64,000 nucleotides of DNA, taken from contig CAWBXR010000003.1 in the NCBI GenBank assembly GCA_963792815.1, positions 124,001-188,000 of the forward strand. Direction: 5' to 3'. Below, one piece after another: positions 1-12,705 of the stretch (position 1 is its first letter; the number at the start of each line of letters is the position of its first letter). Position numbers and translations under genes: made by a program. A model generated the notes under the pieces. That model was not told the DNA's origin, ran no database searches, and saw only the letters and a program-made list of their open reading frames with translations. The DNA is from JARRPM01 sp963792815. Its GTDB lineage: Bacteria; Pseudomonadota; Gammaproteobacteria; Pseudomonadales; Halieaceae.

Positions 1-946
1 CCTGGAATTCAAGGTCGCGCCACTCGTACATTTTTTTGATGGCGGCCGAGGGCGGAAGCGCCCTGCAGTAGCTGCGGTGGCTGGTTATGGCGTCGTAGCA
101 ATCCACGATGGCAGCGATTCGGGCGAACACCGGAATGGCGTCCCCACCGAGCCCAACAGGGTACCCGGAGCCGTCGTGGCGCTCATGATGATGCGCCACC
201 ATGTCCAGTACATCCTTGTTCATCAGGCCGCTGTCCTTGATCATGTCTACCCCGAGGGTGACATGACTGCGCAGTTCGCCGAACTCGGCGTCTGTCAGGG
301 AGCGCGTGGTGCCGAGTAATTCCGGGTTGAGTCGCAGCTTGCCGATATCGAACAGCAGGCCGCCCACAGCCAGGGAGCGCAGATCGGGTCTGGGCAGACC
401 GAGCTGCCTGCCCAGGGCTACAGCCCAGATAGAAGCCCCAACCGAGTGCTGGTAAGTATAGGTATCCTGTTGCTTCAACCTGGCCAGCCAGATACAGGCA
501 TCCGGGTTGCGGGAAATACTGTCTATCATCGGATCGACAGACTGCTTGACCTTGACCACGTCCAGCACGCCGCCCCGGGTCGCTTGCTCAAAAATGGAAT
601 CGACGGTCTGGGTGAGGGTCTCTACAGCCGCCTTGGCCCGGGGGAATTCTTCCGCCCAGGTGGTACTGTCCGCATATAGCTTCAGTTTGCGCCCCTGAAA
701 AATCTGCTCTTTTGTCTTGCGGGGTCGACGGGTAGGCTTGTGCTTGATTTTGCCGTCACTGATCACACTCTTGGTGCTGTCGACATAGACATACTGGCAA
801 TATTTCTGGATCCGCACGACATCTTCAGGCGTTTCTATGCGAAAACCCTGCACCGGAAACGGCACCTCCAGCCAGGGTCTATCGAGGCCTGACACGTACA
901 TGCCCGGCTTCAGTTCGGAGCTATTGATTTGAATAATTTCCAACAT
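1..946 (-). CDS. DUF3391 / HD-GYP domain protein, 3' end cut off by the window
   Basis: Minus-strand reading frame open from an ATG at 946 to the window edge, about 315 codons. The N-terminal ~130 residues begin MLEIIQINSSELKPGMYVSG, typical of the DUF3391 domain that precedes many HD-GYP domains. Residues from ~150 carry HD-GYP features: YTYQHSVG, then LLFDIGK, then HHHERHDGSGYP near residue 252, then DCYDAITS. HD-GYP proteins are cytoplasmic cyclic-di-GMP phosphodiesterases. Here the histidine of the HD dyad is phenylalanine (FDIGK where HDIGK is expected), so one metal ligand is missing and catalysis may be weak or lost. The C-terminus lies outside the window. The family call is firm; activity is uncertain. 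Confidence 0.88.
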   Translation of the reverse strand, partial: MLEIIQINSSELKPGMYVSGLDRPWLEVPFPVQGFRIETPEDVVRIQKYCQYVYVDSTKSVISDGKIKHKPTRRPRKTKEQIFQGRKLKLYADSTTWAEEFPRAKAAVETLTQTVDSIFEQATRGGVLDVVKVKQSVDPMIDSISRNPDACIWLARLKQQDTYTYQHSVGASIWAVALGRQLGLPRPDLRSLAVGGLLFDIGKLRLNPELLGTTRSLTDAEFGELRSHVTLGVDMIKDSGLMNKDVLDMVAHHHERHDGSGYPVGLGGDAIPVFARIAAIVDCYDAITSHRSYCRALPPSAAIKKMYEWRDLEFQ

Positions 947-1160
947 TCCGCAGCACTGTCACAGCAATAAAAACACGGGACCAGAATAGCCCCAATTGCT
1001 TGCGCAGTGCCACCCGAAAAGCCCGAAAAGCCAAGTGGTTAACAGTTAACTCGACTTTTTTACCGCGATATTACCCATTCCGCCGGCAGGGACGGCCCTT
1101 TGACGTCGCTGCAGACTGACACGCGAACTGAATGACAAACCTGGGTCAATGGGAGCACCA

Positions 1161-2153
1161 TTACTGCCAGCCGTAATCGGCGGCGTCCAGCCGCACAGCG
1201 GCGGACTCACCGCCCGTCACCCGGGCATAAACCCAGGGTTTCAAGTCCACTAACAGATTTTCGCTGGCAAACAGAAGTGGCATGGTGAGCAGGATCGAAT
1301 CTCCCGCCGCATTGACCCGCAACAGGTGCTCCGGCCGACCGGGCGTCGCACTCACCGCCAGACCATCCCAGTCTATTTCAACCCCGTGCCGGGTCTGCCA
1401 GGTCAACTCGCTCGCAAGCGCTGTCGCTTCAACCGCGAGCTGCTCGCAGAGGCCGCGCAAAGAGGGGAGGTTTTCGGCACTGCGGAAATACACTTCAATT
1501 CCCTCATTGCTGCAGATCGGGCCCCGGTCGGTAAAGGTCCAAAGCGGATTTGCCCGGGCCTGACTGAGGGGAATGGGAGCCGGCGTGGCGTCTGTAACGG
1601 TTATTCGCTCGCATTCGTGACCACTGCAGAAATCCATCAATACCCGCTGCTCATAGGCCCCCTGCTGATCCGGTCGTGGGTGGCCCAGCATAACCACGCG
1701 GTCCGCGACGGTTATGGTGACATCGGTGTGCTGGGCCGAGCGCAGCACTACCGGATAACCCTGTTCCACATCGTCCATCAGCAGCAGCAGCTGGCTGGCG
1801 TACTGGTCCACCGCCACCGACCAGCTCCACAGCCTGGCCCGCCCACTGTCGCCCTGCCCCGCGGCCTGGGTCCGGGCCAGGTCCGCCTCAGCCATGTACA
1901 CCGCAGCCAGCTCCCCCAGGGCTGCCAGAGCGAAGTCGGCCTGCTCGTCCGGGGGCGCGGCCTGGAGGTAGTTCACCGTGCGCTGAAATCGGGAGGATGC
2001 CTCAGCGGCTGCCAAATGCGCCGGGGCGAAAAAAAACAGGAAAGCCCCCAAGGCTGCAAGGGCTCGAGCGGCAGGTGCAATTACCGGGACCAAAAAAAGA
2101 AGAGCGCCGAACCTCGCCGCCGGGCTCAAACAGGAGAATCTCCCTGCCGACAT
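1161..2153 (-). CDS. Secreted protein of unknown function, coupled to the RimK-like ligase
   Basis: 330 residues. I do not recognise the family. The N-terminus is a long hydrophobic, Ala-rich stretch (to about residue 50, ending in AHLAAAEA), consistent with a signal peptide or anchor. The rest is soluble, with a Cys pair in DFCSGHECERI and a second pair near residues 215-240 (PICSNEG, LRGLCEQ), suggesting disulfides and export. The start ATG overlaps the stop codon of the upstream ATP-grasp gene in an ATGA arrangement at 2151-2155, so the two are probably translationally coupled. A functional link with the ligase is inferred from this alone. Confidence 0.7.
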   Translation of the reverse strand: MSAGRFSCLSPAARFGALLFLVPVIAPAARALAALGAFLFFFAPAHLAAAEASSRFQRTVNYLQAAPPDEQADFALAALGELAAVYMAEADLARTQAAGQGDSGRARLWSWSVAVDQYASQLLLLMDDVEQGYPVVLRSAQHTDVTITVADRVVMLGHPRPDQQGAYEQRVLMDFCSGHECERITVTDATPAPIPLSQARANPLWTFTDRGPICSNEGIEVYFRSAENLPSLRGLCEQLAVEATALASELTWQTRHGVEIDWDGLAVSATPGRPEHLLRVNAAGDSILLTMPLLFASENLLVDLKPWVYARVTGGESAAVRLDAADYGWQ

Positions 2154-3340
2154 CAGGCCGGAGGCGGATCCAGCTCCTGTACCGTGGGACGCCGTCTGCG
2201 CTGCTCTTTACGGGGAATCATACCGCGCATCGATTCCATCTTGCCGAAACAAAGCAACTTGTCGCCCGGCTCCAGCACCCGGTCGGCGCGGGGGTTGGGG
2301 ATGACCTTGACGCCCCTGTACAGGGTGAGAACATTGATATCGCTCTCTCGCAGTTTGGTCTGGGTGATGGTCTGGCCAACGAAATTGGAGCCGTCGGGGA
2401 CGTAGATTTCACTGACGCCGTATCCCTTGCTGACCGTGAGGCGCTGCCGCACGTCAATCTCAGGGAAATCCACCTGCGCTGCAATGTAATCAATCACCGC
2501 ACCGGCGACATCCAGTCCGGTACAGGTTTCGATACCCTCCAGCCCGGGCGAGGAGTTCACCTCCATGATCTGGGGCCCATCAGCGCCTTCGAGCATATCC
2601 ACCCCGGCGACCCGCAGACCCATGATCTGGGTGCAACGCACTGCCGTCTCGCGAAACTCATCATTCAGTTCCACCGGCTCCGCGACGCCGCCGCGATGGA
2701 CATTGCTGCGAAACTCCTGGCCCTGGGCAACGCGCCGCATGGCAGCCACCACCTGGTCGCCCACGACAAACGCCCTGATATCCTTTCCCTTGCTCTCGGA
2801 GACAAACTTCTGGATGAGTACGTTTTGTTTCTGGCTTTGCAGTAACTCGATGATCGATTCCGCCTGCTTGACCGAATCTGCAAGCAGCACCCCGATACCC
2901 TGGGTTCCCTCGATAAGTTTGATAACCACTGGGGCACCGCCGACCCGCTCAATGGCAGGCAAAACATCTTTCTTGTCCCGCACAAAGGTGGTTCGCGGCA
3001 GTCCCACAGAATGACGACTGAGAATCTGCAGGCTGCGCAGCTTGTCACGCGAGTTGCTGATACCGTGGGCTGTGTTGGCGCAAAATACATCCATCTCCTG
3101 GAACTGGCGAACTACCGCGGTACCGTAGTAGGTGATGGAAGCCCCGATTCGCGGCAACACCGCGTCGTAGTGTTCCAGGTGTTCCTGGCGGTAGTAGAGG
3201 TCAGGCGAACCGCGGTCCAGGTCTATCGCAAACTTCAGGGTGTTGAGAACATCGGCCTCGTGACCACGCTGCAGCGCGGCCTCTTTCAGGCGACGGGTGC
3301 TGTAGGCCCGGGGCGCACAGGACAAAATAGCGAGTTTCAT
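2153..3340 (-). CDS. RimK-like ATP-grasp ligase with C-terminal TrkA-C (RCK_C) domain
   Basis: 395 residues. The N-terminal ~290 residues match RimK-type alpha-L-glutamate ligases: a pre-ATP-grasp domain, then the ATP-grasp fold with VVIKLIEGTQGIGV (nucleotide-binding lysine), KGKDIRAFVVGD, and the metal-binding end MEVNSSPGLEGIE. RimK proteins add glutamate to a protein or small-molecule carboxylate using ATP. Residues ~303-375 (VSEIYVPDGSNFVGQTI to LEPGDKLLCFGK) look like a TrkA-C/RCK_C domain, a small-ligand-sensing module of ion transport regulators that is not part of classical RimK (~300 residues). The tail is basic (RKEQRRRRP). The gene overlaps the downstream secreted-protein gene by one base. 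The substrate is unknown. Confidence 0.88.
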   Translation of the reverse strand: MKLAILSCAPRAYSTRRLKEAALQRGHEADVLNTLKFAIDLDRGSPDLYYRQEHLEHYDAVLPRIGASITYYGTAVVRQFQEMDVFCANTAHGISNSRDKLRSLQILSRHSVGLPRTTFVRDKKDVLPAIERVGGAPVVIKLIEGTQGIGVLLADSVKQAESIIELLQSQKQNVLIQKFVSESKGKDIRAFVVGDQVVAAMRRVAQGQEFRSNVHRGGVAEPVELNDEFRETAVRCTQIMGLRVAGVDMLEGADGPQIMEVNSSPGLEGIETCTGLDVAGAVIDYIAAQVDFPEIDVRQRLTVSKGYGVSEIYVPDGSNFVGQTITQTKLRESDINVLTLYRGVKVIPNPRADRVLEPGDKLLCFGKMESMRGMIPRKEQRRRRPTVQELDPPPA

Positions 3341-3506
3341 AGTAACGGGGCTCCTGGGTTTGGTGGCGAGCAGCTTGACGCATCGGGTCGGAAAAATCCA
3401 CCGGCCATAGCTCGATGTCTGAGCCTAACGGATCAGGCTGACAAGTAAAGGGGTTGCATTTGCCAAAACACGGGATCGCTTCAACGAGTGCGCGGAGTGT
3501 GAAGAC

Positions 3507-3534
3507 ACGGGGCGCATGTTCAGCGGCGCCCCGT
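3507..3534 (-). terminator. GC-rich hairpin downstream of the arylsulfatase gene
   Basis: A perfect 9-bp inverted repeat (ACGGGGCGC / GCGCCCCGT) with a 10-base loop lies just past the arylsulfatase stop codon on the minus strand. There is no clear U-tract after the stem, so it may be an attenuating or transcript-stabilising hairpin rather than a strong intrinsic terminator. Confidence 0.45.
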
Positions 3535-3543
3535 TGGCCGTGG

Positions 3544-5079
3544 CTACTGCTGGTAGAGCGACTCCATGATCTGGTCTACGGTGAATGTTGCCGGACGCTG
3601 GCGCGGCGGGAATTCCTGCAGGCTCTGCACAAATCTGCTCACCGCCACCCGGCCCTGGGTAGCCACCGGGGCGATCTTGGTATCCCACCAGTTGTTGTAG
3701 CCATTGGCATCGGTATCCGCTCGCTCCAGCGGGTCGCGACGCAGGTTGAAGAGCTTGGGAATGCGCAGTGAGACAAACGGGTCGCGCCAGACATCAAATT
3801 TGTGGGCGCGCTGTTCGGCAAATACCAGTTTCCAGTCGCCAATCCTGGCCCCGGTCAGGAGGCCATCGTCGCTGAAGTAAAAGAATTCCTGACGGGGTCC
3901 TTCAGCTACCTTTCCCGTGAGCTGCGGCAGGAAGTTGTAGCCATCCAGGTGCACCTTGAAGGTCTTGTCTCCAGACTTGTAGCCTTTCTTGAGATCGGCC
4001 GCAACCGTATCGTTGCCGACCGCGGCCAGCAGTGTGGGCACCCAGTCCAGATGCGACATGACCTGGTTGTTGACACTGCCCGGGGCGACCTGGCCCGGCC
4101 AACGCAATAGTGCGGGCACCCGGTAACCGCCCTCCCAGTTGGTATTTTTCTCGCCGCGGAAGGGGGTTATGGCAGCGTCCGGCCACATATTGAAATGGGG
4201 GCCGTTGTCCGTAGAGTAGATGACGATTGTATTATCCGCGACGCCAAGCTTGTCCAGCGTACCCAGCAACACGCCGACCTGGTCGTCGTGTTCCATCATC
4301 GCATCGTTGTAAAAGCCCTGCCCGGAGCGACCCAGCTGGGAGCTCTCCAGGTGAGTGTAATAGTGCATACGGGTGGAGTTGAACCAGACGAAGAACGGCT
4401 TTTTCTGGGCAACAGATTTGTCGATGAACTTTACCGCGGCTGCAAGGAATTCCTGGTCTACCGTTTCCATTCGTTTGCGGGTGAGGGGGCCACTGTCTTC
4501 GATTTTGCCATCCGCATAGCTGTGAATGACCCCCCGCGGGCCAAAGCGCTGGCGGAATTCAGGGTTCTGCGGATAGTCCGGGTCCTCAGGCTGCTCTTCC
4601 GCATTGAGGTGGTACAGGTTGCCGAAAAATTCGTCGAAGCCGTGATTGGTCGGCAGAAACTCGTCCCGGTCACCCAGGTGGTTCTTGCCAAATTGACCGG
4701 TGGCATAGCCATAGGGCTTCAGCAGCTCTGCCAGTGTCGGGTCCTCCGGCTGCAGACCGAGGTCAGCCCCCGGGATACCGACCTTGGTGAGACCGGTCCG
4801 AACCGGGCTCTGGCCGGTGATAAAAGCGGAACGCCCGGCGGTGCAGCTCTGCTCGCCGTAATAGTCGGTAAACAGCATGCCTTCACGGGCAATACGGTCG
4901 ATATTGGGGGTCTGGTAGCCCATCAGCCCGTAACTGTACTGGCTGATATTCCAGATACCGATGTCATCACCCCAGATCACCAGGATATTGGGTTTCTCGG
5001 CGGCAGCGTGCAGCATCGGGGCCAAAAGGCTGGAGAGCAAGGCTATACCTATTGCCAGGAACGATTTGCTAAGGGGCAT
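3544..5079 (-). CDS. Secreted arylsulfatase (formylglycine-dependent sulfatase)
   Basis: 511 residues from the ATG at 5079, chosen because GAGGAG sits 9 bases upstream and the protein then begins with a signal peptide (MPLSKSFLAIGIALLSSLLA, cleavage near HAAA). A longer reading frame exists upstream but lacks these features. The sulfatase signature is CTAGR at residues 79-83 (C-x-P/A-x-R); Cys79 would be converted to formylglycine. Metal-binding Asp pair in VIWGDDIG (residues 38-39), and a later YSTDNGPH motif, are also present. It should hydrolyse sulfate esters in the periplasm or outside the cell, consistent with a marine organism using sulfated polymers. The substrate cannot be told. It is monocistronic, with a long upstream gap. 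Confidence 0.92.
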   Translation of the reverse strand: MPLSKSFLAIGIALLSSLLAPMLHAAAEKPNILVIWGDDIGIWNISQYSYGLMGYQTPNIDRIAREGMLFTDYYGEQSCTAGRSAFITGQSPVRTGLTKVGIPGADLGLQPEDPTLAELLKPYGYATGQFGKNHLGDRDEFLPTNHGFDEFFGNLYHLNAEEQPEDPDYPQNPEFRQRFGPRGVIHSYADGKIEDSGPLTRKRMETVDQEFLAAAVKFIDKSVAQKKPFFVWFNSTRMHYYTHLESSQLGRSGQGFYNDAMMEHDDQVGVLLGTLDKLGVADNTIVIYSTDNGPHFNMWPDAAITPFRGEKNTNWEGGYRVPALLRWPGQVAPGSVNNQVMSHLDWVPTLLAAVGNDTVAADLKKGYKSGDKTFKVHLDGYNFLPQLTGKVAEGPRQEFFYFSDDGLLTGARIGDWKLVFAEQRAHKFDVWRDPFVSLRIPKLFNLRRDPLERADTDANGYNNWWDTKIAPVATQGRVAVSRFVQSLQEFPPRQRPATFTVDQIMESLYQQ

Positions 5080-5502
5080 GGGATTGACTCCTCGAGTGGC
5101 GATTGTAGTTATGGAACCCGGGGGGTTAGCCCGCCGGGGGCAAGCGCAGTGTAGTGCGCAACGGTGCTTCACGCGAATTTGACAGCGGTGCCGCCCGGGT
5201 CAACGGCATAATTGCCAGGGCCAGGATACTCAGGTTGAACCTGGGTGACTGAGCTGTCGCATAGTGATCTATATTTATTATTGTTTTTGAGTGTCTCCGG
5301 CCATCGCTACACACGTTTGCGAGCCGACGTTTGGATTTGGCATCACTTTTTTTGGATTTGATGACTTTGACCGAAGTCTGCCACCTGGCGATAGGTACCT
5401 GCGCTGGCTACCGACGGCCGTTCATGGTGTACTTAGGCTTGCACGGTAACGGCGCCCCGGCGCTTGTTCCAAAAGCCAGTTTCTGAACCAGGACAGGATT
5501 GT
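5080..5502. other. Divergent intergenic region between arylsulfatase and mscS
   Basis: About 420 bases without a convincing gene. It must hold the promoters of both divergent neighbours. The section 5250-5360 is clearly more AT-rich than its surroundings, as promoter regions often are, but I could not pick a -35/-10 pair with confidence. Confidence 0.4.
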
Positions 5503-6379
5503 ATGGAGACCATCACTCGAATCCTTCACACCCCGCTGATAGTTTTCGGGGATACCAGCCTGAACCTGGCACAGACTGCTTTATGTGGTCTTGTTTTCGC
5601 TGCTGGGTGGACTGTTCGTTATCGCCACAACGAGGTTCCTGCGCAATCGGCTGACAGCGCGGGGAACCAATCCGGACATAGTTCAGCTCCTGTCGAGGGC
5701 CTATCTGATCCTCGCGCTGGTGGTGCTGTTGTTTATGATCCTGGACTTCCTCAGCGTGCCACTGGGAGCCTTCGCATTCATCTCGGGCGCGGTGGCGATC
5801 GGCTTTGGATTTGGCGCGCAAAATATCATCAACAACTTTATAAGCGGCTGGATCCTGATGTGGGAGCGACCGATCAAGATCGGCGACTTTCTGGAGCTGG
5901 GGGACGTACGCGGCACCGTAGAATCGATCAACACCCGCTCCACCCGGATACGTCGAGTCGATGGGGTCCACCTGCTGGTCCCAAACAGTTACTTGCTTGA
6001 AAACACAGTTACCAACTGGACCCTCGTCGATGAAACAGTGCGCACCACCGTGAGCGTGGGTGTCGCCTACGGCTCGGACGTCAACCTGGTGACAAAGCTG
6101 CTCAACAAGGCAGCGGACGATCACCCCAGGGTACTGAAAGAACCGGCAAGGAATGTTTTCTTCGCCGATTTTGGCGATAACGCGCTGGCTTTTGATATGA
6201 ACGTGTGGACCCAGGCCCCTGCAGAGTCAAGCCTGCGCTCCCTGCGCAGTGACCTTCGCTACAGCATAGACCGCCTGTTCGCAGAAAACGGCGTGGTGAT
6301 CGCTTTCCCGCAGCGGGATATTCATGTGGATGGGCAGTTGGTGGTTCGGTCTTTGGCGGGGGAGCCGGCTGGGGGGTAG
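5503..6379 (+). CDS. mscS: MscS-family mechanosensitive channel, frame interrupted near 5575
   Basis: The main open part runs from a GTG at 5585 (264 residues): two hydrophobic segments, then the MscS pore helix and beta domain (AVAIGFGFGAQNIINNFISG, RPIKIGDFLELGDVRGTVE, LLVPNSYLLENTVTNWT). The natural N-terminus seems to begin at the ATG at 5503 (METITRILHTPLIVFGDTSL), in a different frame. Removing one base at about 5575 joins the two as ...LNLAQ-LLYVVLFSLLGG, restoring the first membrane helix. MscS channels open under membrane tension and release solutes on hypo-osmotic shock. The shorter product could still be made from 5585. This is one of several single-base frameshifts in the window. 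Confidence 0.82.
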
Positions 6380-6420
6380 TTGTAGTTGGTGGTGTGTGGT
6401 GCCGGTTTGGAAATGCGGGA

Positions 6421-6501
6421 TCGTTGTGGTTTCCGTTGACCTACAGTGGGCGAGGTGCTTGCGATCTTGGCACGTCGTTGTTTCCGTTGACCTACAGTGG
6501 G
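6421..6501. repeat. Two direct copies of a ~21-base repeat
   Basis: TTTCCGTTGACCTACAGTGGG occurs at 6430-6450 and again at 6481-6501, each preceded by TCGTTG. The copies are separated by about 30 unrelated bases and lie between mscS and the rRNA operon terminator. They look like part of a dispersed intergenic element, but I see no third copy in this window. Confidence 0.6.
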
Positions 6502-6622
6502 TGGCAAGCGTTGCTTGCCATTCCTTCGGAACGCCTGCGGCGCCCCCTCCCCGCACCTGCGGTGCAGGGTCGGTCACATGGGCCCGGTACTCAGTGACAG
6601 AGAATCAACACATCCAAAAAAC

Positions 6623-6659
6623 AAAAAGGCCACCCTGCAGCTGTGCGAGTGGCCTTTTT
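6623..6659 (-). terminator. Rho-independent terminator of the rRNA operon
   Basis: On the minus strand, downstream of 5S, AAAAAGGCCAC pairs with GTGGCCTTTTT around a 15-base loop, followed by GTTTTTTGG. This is a classical intrinsic terminator in the right place for the rRNA operon. Confidence 0.88.
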
Positions 6660-6670
6660 GCGTATTAGAA

Positions 6671-6788
6671 GCCTGGCGATGACCTACTCTCACATGGGGA
6701 AACCCCACACTACCATCGGCGATGCATCGTTTCACTTCTGAGTTCGGGATGGGGTCAGGTGGTTCCAATGCTCTTTGGTCGCCAGGCA
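6671..6788 (-). rRNA. rrf: 5S ribosomal RNA
   Basis: The minus-strand sequence starts TGCCTGGCGACCAAAGAGC and ends in the complementary GCCAGGC, forming helix I, with the conserved CGAACTCAGAAGTGAAACG core. The length of about 118 bases is normal. It lies 180 bases after the 23S gene and directly before the operon terminator. Ends may be off by a base or two. Confidence 0.95.
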
Positions 6789-6969
6789 AACTGGCTTGAG
6801 GGAGTTCGGTCTTACCTGCCCCCCTGTTCCGGGTACTGCAGCGCCGTTGTCCTCTCAAATAGGGCGGTAAATCAAACTGATTTGCAATTCAACGAGTGTG
6901 TTACACCATGACTCAACACAACATCCAGCCGTCTTCGCTCCACTTGCGTGGCAAATAACTTGGATTATA

Positions 6970-9871
<2,902 letters not shown>

Positions 9872-10134
9872 ATATAACCAAAGTTATCTGGACAAAGACT
9901 TTTCCCCGACCCCCTTAACACAGGCCAGGTACTTATGAGGCATGCACCGATCAAAGTGCATACCCGCCGGATGTTGTGACGCTTAAGTCACAGTATTTTT
10001 TACAACTCGTTTGGCCATGCCGAATTGAAGACGCATGACCAGAACTTTTTATCTAAGGATTGTTCCCACCACAACACACGGCCTAAACCCTGTGCGTGTT
10101 GAGCTGCAATCCATAGACTCAGCTTGATTTACCT

Positions 10135-10146
10135 TGTTAAAGAACG
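10135..10146 (-). promoter_or_regulatory. boxA antitermination site in the 16S-23S spacer
   Basis: The minus strand reads CGTTCTTTAACA, close to the rRNA boxA consensus (TGCTCTTTAACA). It lies between tRNA-Ala and 23S, where boxA is normally repeated to recruit the Nus antitermination complex. Confidence 0.7.
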
Positions 10147-10225
10147 TTCCGGTGTAAAACCAGAAAGAAGCTTTCTTCACAACCGCAAAAAAACTTCTTT
10201 CTGATCTCAGTGATGCAAATAAAAG

Positions 10226-10301
10226 TGGTGGAGCTATGCGGGATCGAACCGCAGACCTCCTGCGTGCAAGGCAGGCGCTCTCCCAGCTGAGCTATAGCCC
10301 C
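10226..10301 (-). tRNA. alaT: tRNA-Ala (anticodon TGC)
   Basis: 76 bases: the minus strand begins GGGGCTATAGCTCAGCTGGG and ends GCTCCACCA with CCA encoded. The anticodon arm contains CCTTGCAC, giving anticodon TGC. It is the second spacer tRNA of the rRNA operon, in the usual Ile-Ala order. Confidence 0.97.
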
Positions 10302-10422
10302 AATAAGTTCTGTCAGCAACCACGAAGCCTGCCAAGTAAACCAAATCGTTTCAGATCGAGGCGCGAGTGCGCGACGCATAGCCTGCTACGCGAGCGCTGC
10401 CGCAACGAAGAGCTGGGCGATT

Positions 10423-10499
<77 letters not shown>

Positions 10500-10639
10500 G
10501 CTGTTCATCCCAAACAGGAATCCCGGCTCGCTGCCAGCTACAGAGCTCAAAGCGCAAGCCAGCACCGTGATTCTGTTCGCATCAACCGAACAAATGAAGA
10601 CAAATGTGTGAGCACTCATCAGGTAGTGCCAACATCGTT

Positions 10640-12175
<1,536 letters not shown>

Positions 12176-12369
12176 TCTTTTACCTCTGCCCAACCCTTGC
12201 GGACCAGTCAAGAGGGGCAGGTTACGCGAGTACCTCGCTTTACCTGCCAAATCATCGGCTCAGACACAATTCGAAATCAAAAATTACAATGAATTAATGA
12301 GTCACTTGTTGTGTCTGAATAGTTGTGACAACTATCCCAACAAGTGCCCACACATCTGTCTTCATTTGA

Positions 12370-12382
12370 CTGTTAAACAACA
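12370..12382 (-). promoter_or_regulatory. boxA-like site in the rRNA leader
   Basis: The minus strand reads TGTTGTTTAACAG, related to boxA (TGCTCTTTAACA), about 195 bases upstream of the 16S 5' end and downstream of the P2 promoter. The match is weaker than the spacer copy. Confidence 0.5.
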
Positions 12383-12439
12383 CCCGACCGCCAGGGGCAG
12401 GGTTCGGCTCGCGGGGCTTACCCCGAAGCGCGGACGCGT

Positions 12440-12467
12440 ATTATACCGATCGCCATCGTCTTGGCAA
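12440..12467 (-). promoter_or_regulatory. rRNA operon promoter P2 (sigma-70 type)
   Basis: Minus strand: -35 TTGCCA at 12467-12462, a 16-base spacer, then a perfect -10 TATAAT at 12445-12440. A GC-rich discriminator (ACGCGTCCGCGC) follows, as is typical of promoters under stringent (ppGpp) control. Confidence 0.8.
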
Positions 12468-12603
12468 GGGGTTAATCGTTCATCCCGATGCTTTTTCTCC
12501 CTTCAGCGATTGCTGCATCTTCAGCACCCAAACACTTGAAAGTGCTTGCATTTCAGGCTGGTAAAACCGGCCTGCCGGAGGTCGCTACCGCGGAGGGAGG
12601 CGA

Positions 12604-12632
12604 ACTATACGCAGCGCCCAGTTCAAGAGCAA
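12604..12632 (-). promoter_or_regulatory. Likely upstream rRNA operon promoter P1
   Basis: Minus strand: -35 TTGCTC at 12632-12627, a 17-base spacer, -10 TATAGT at 12609-12604, followed by the GC-rich TCGCCTCCC. It lies about 165 bases upstream of P2, matching the tandem P1-P2 layout of enterobacterial rRNA operons. The A/T-rich bases just upstream (around 12640-12660) could be an UP element. Confidence 0.6.
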
Positions 12633-12705
12633 GCACTTTGGAAGAAATTTCCGCAAAAGCGCAATTGTGCCGGTTTCAGCTCGCGCCGATTCCCTGCCTG
12701 GCTGC

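Noticed and set aside
5575..5585. Programmed ribosomal frameshifting in mscS
   Set aside because: There is no slippery heptamer or downstream pseudoknot, and the same type of lesion occurs in four unrelated genes, so sequence error is the simpler explanation.
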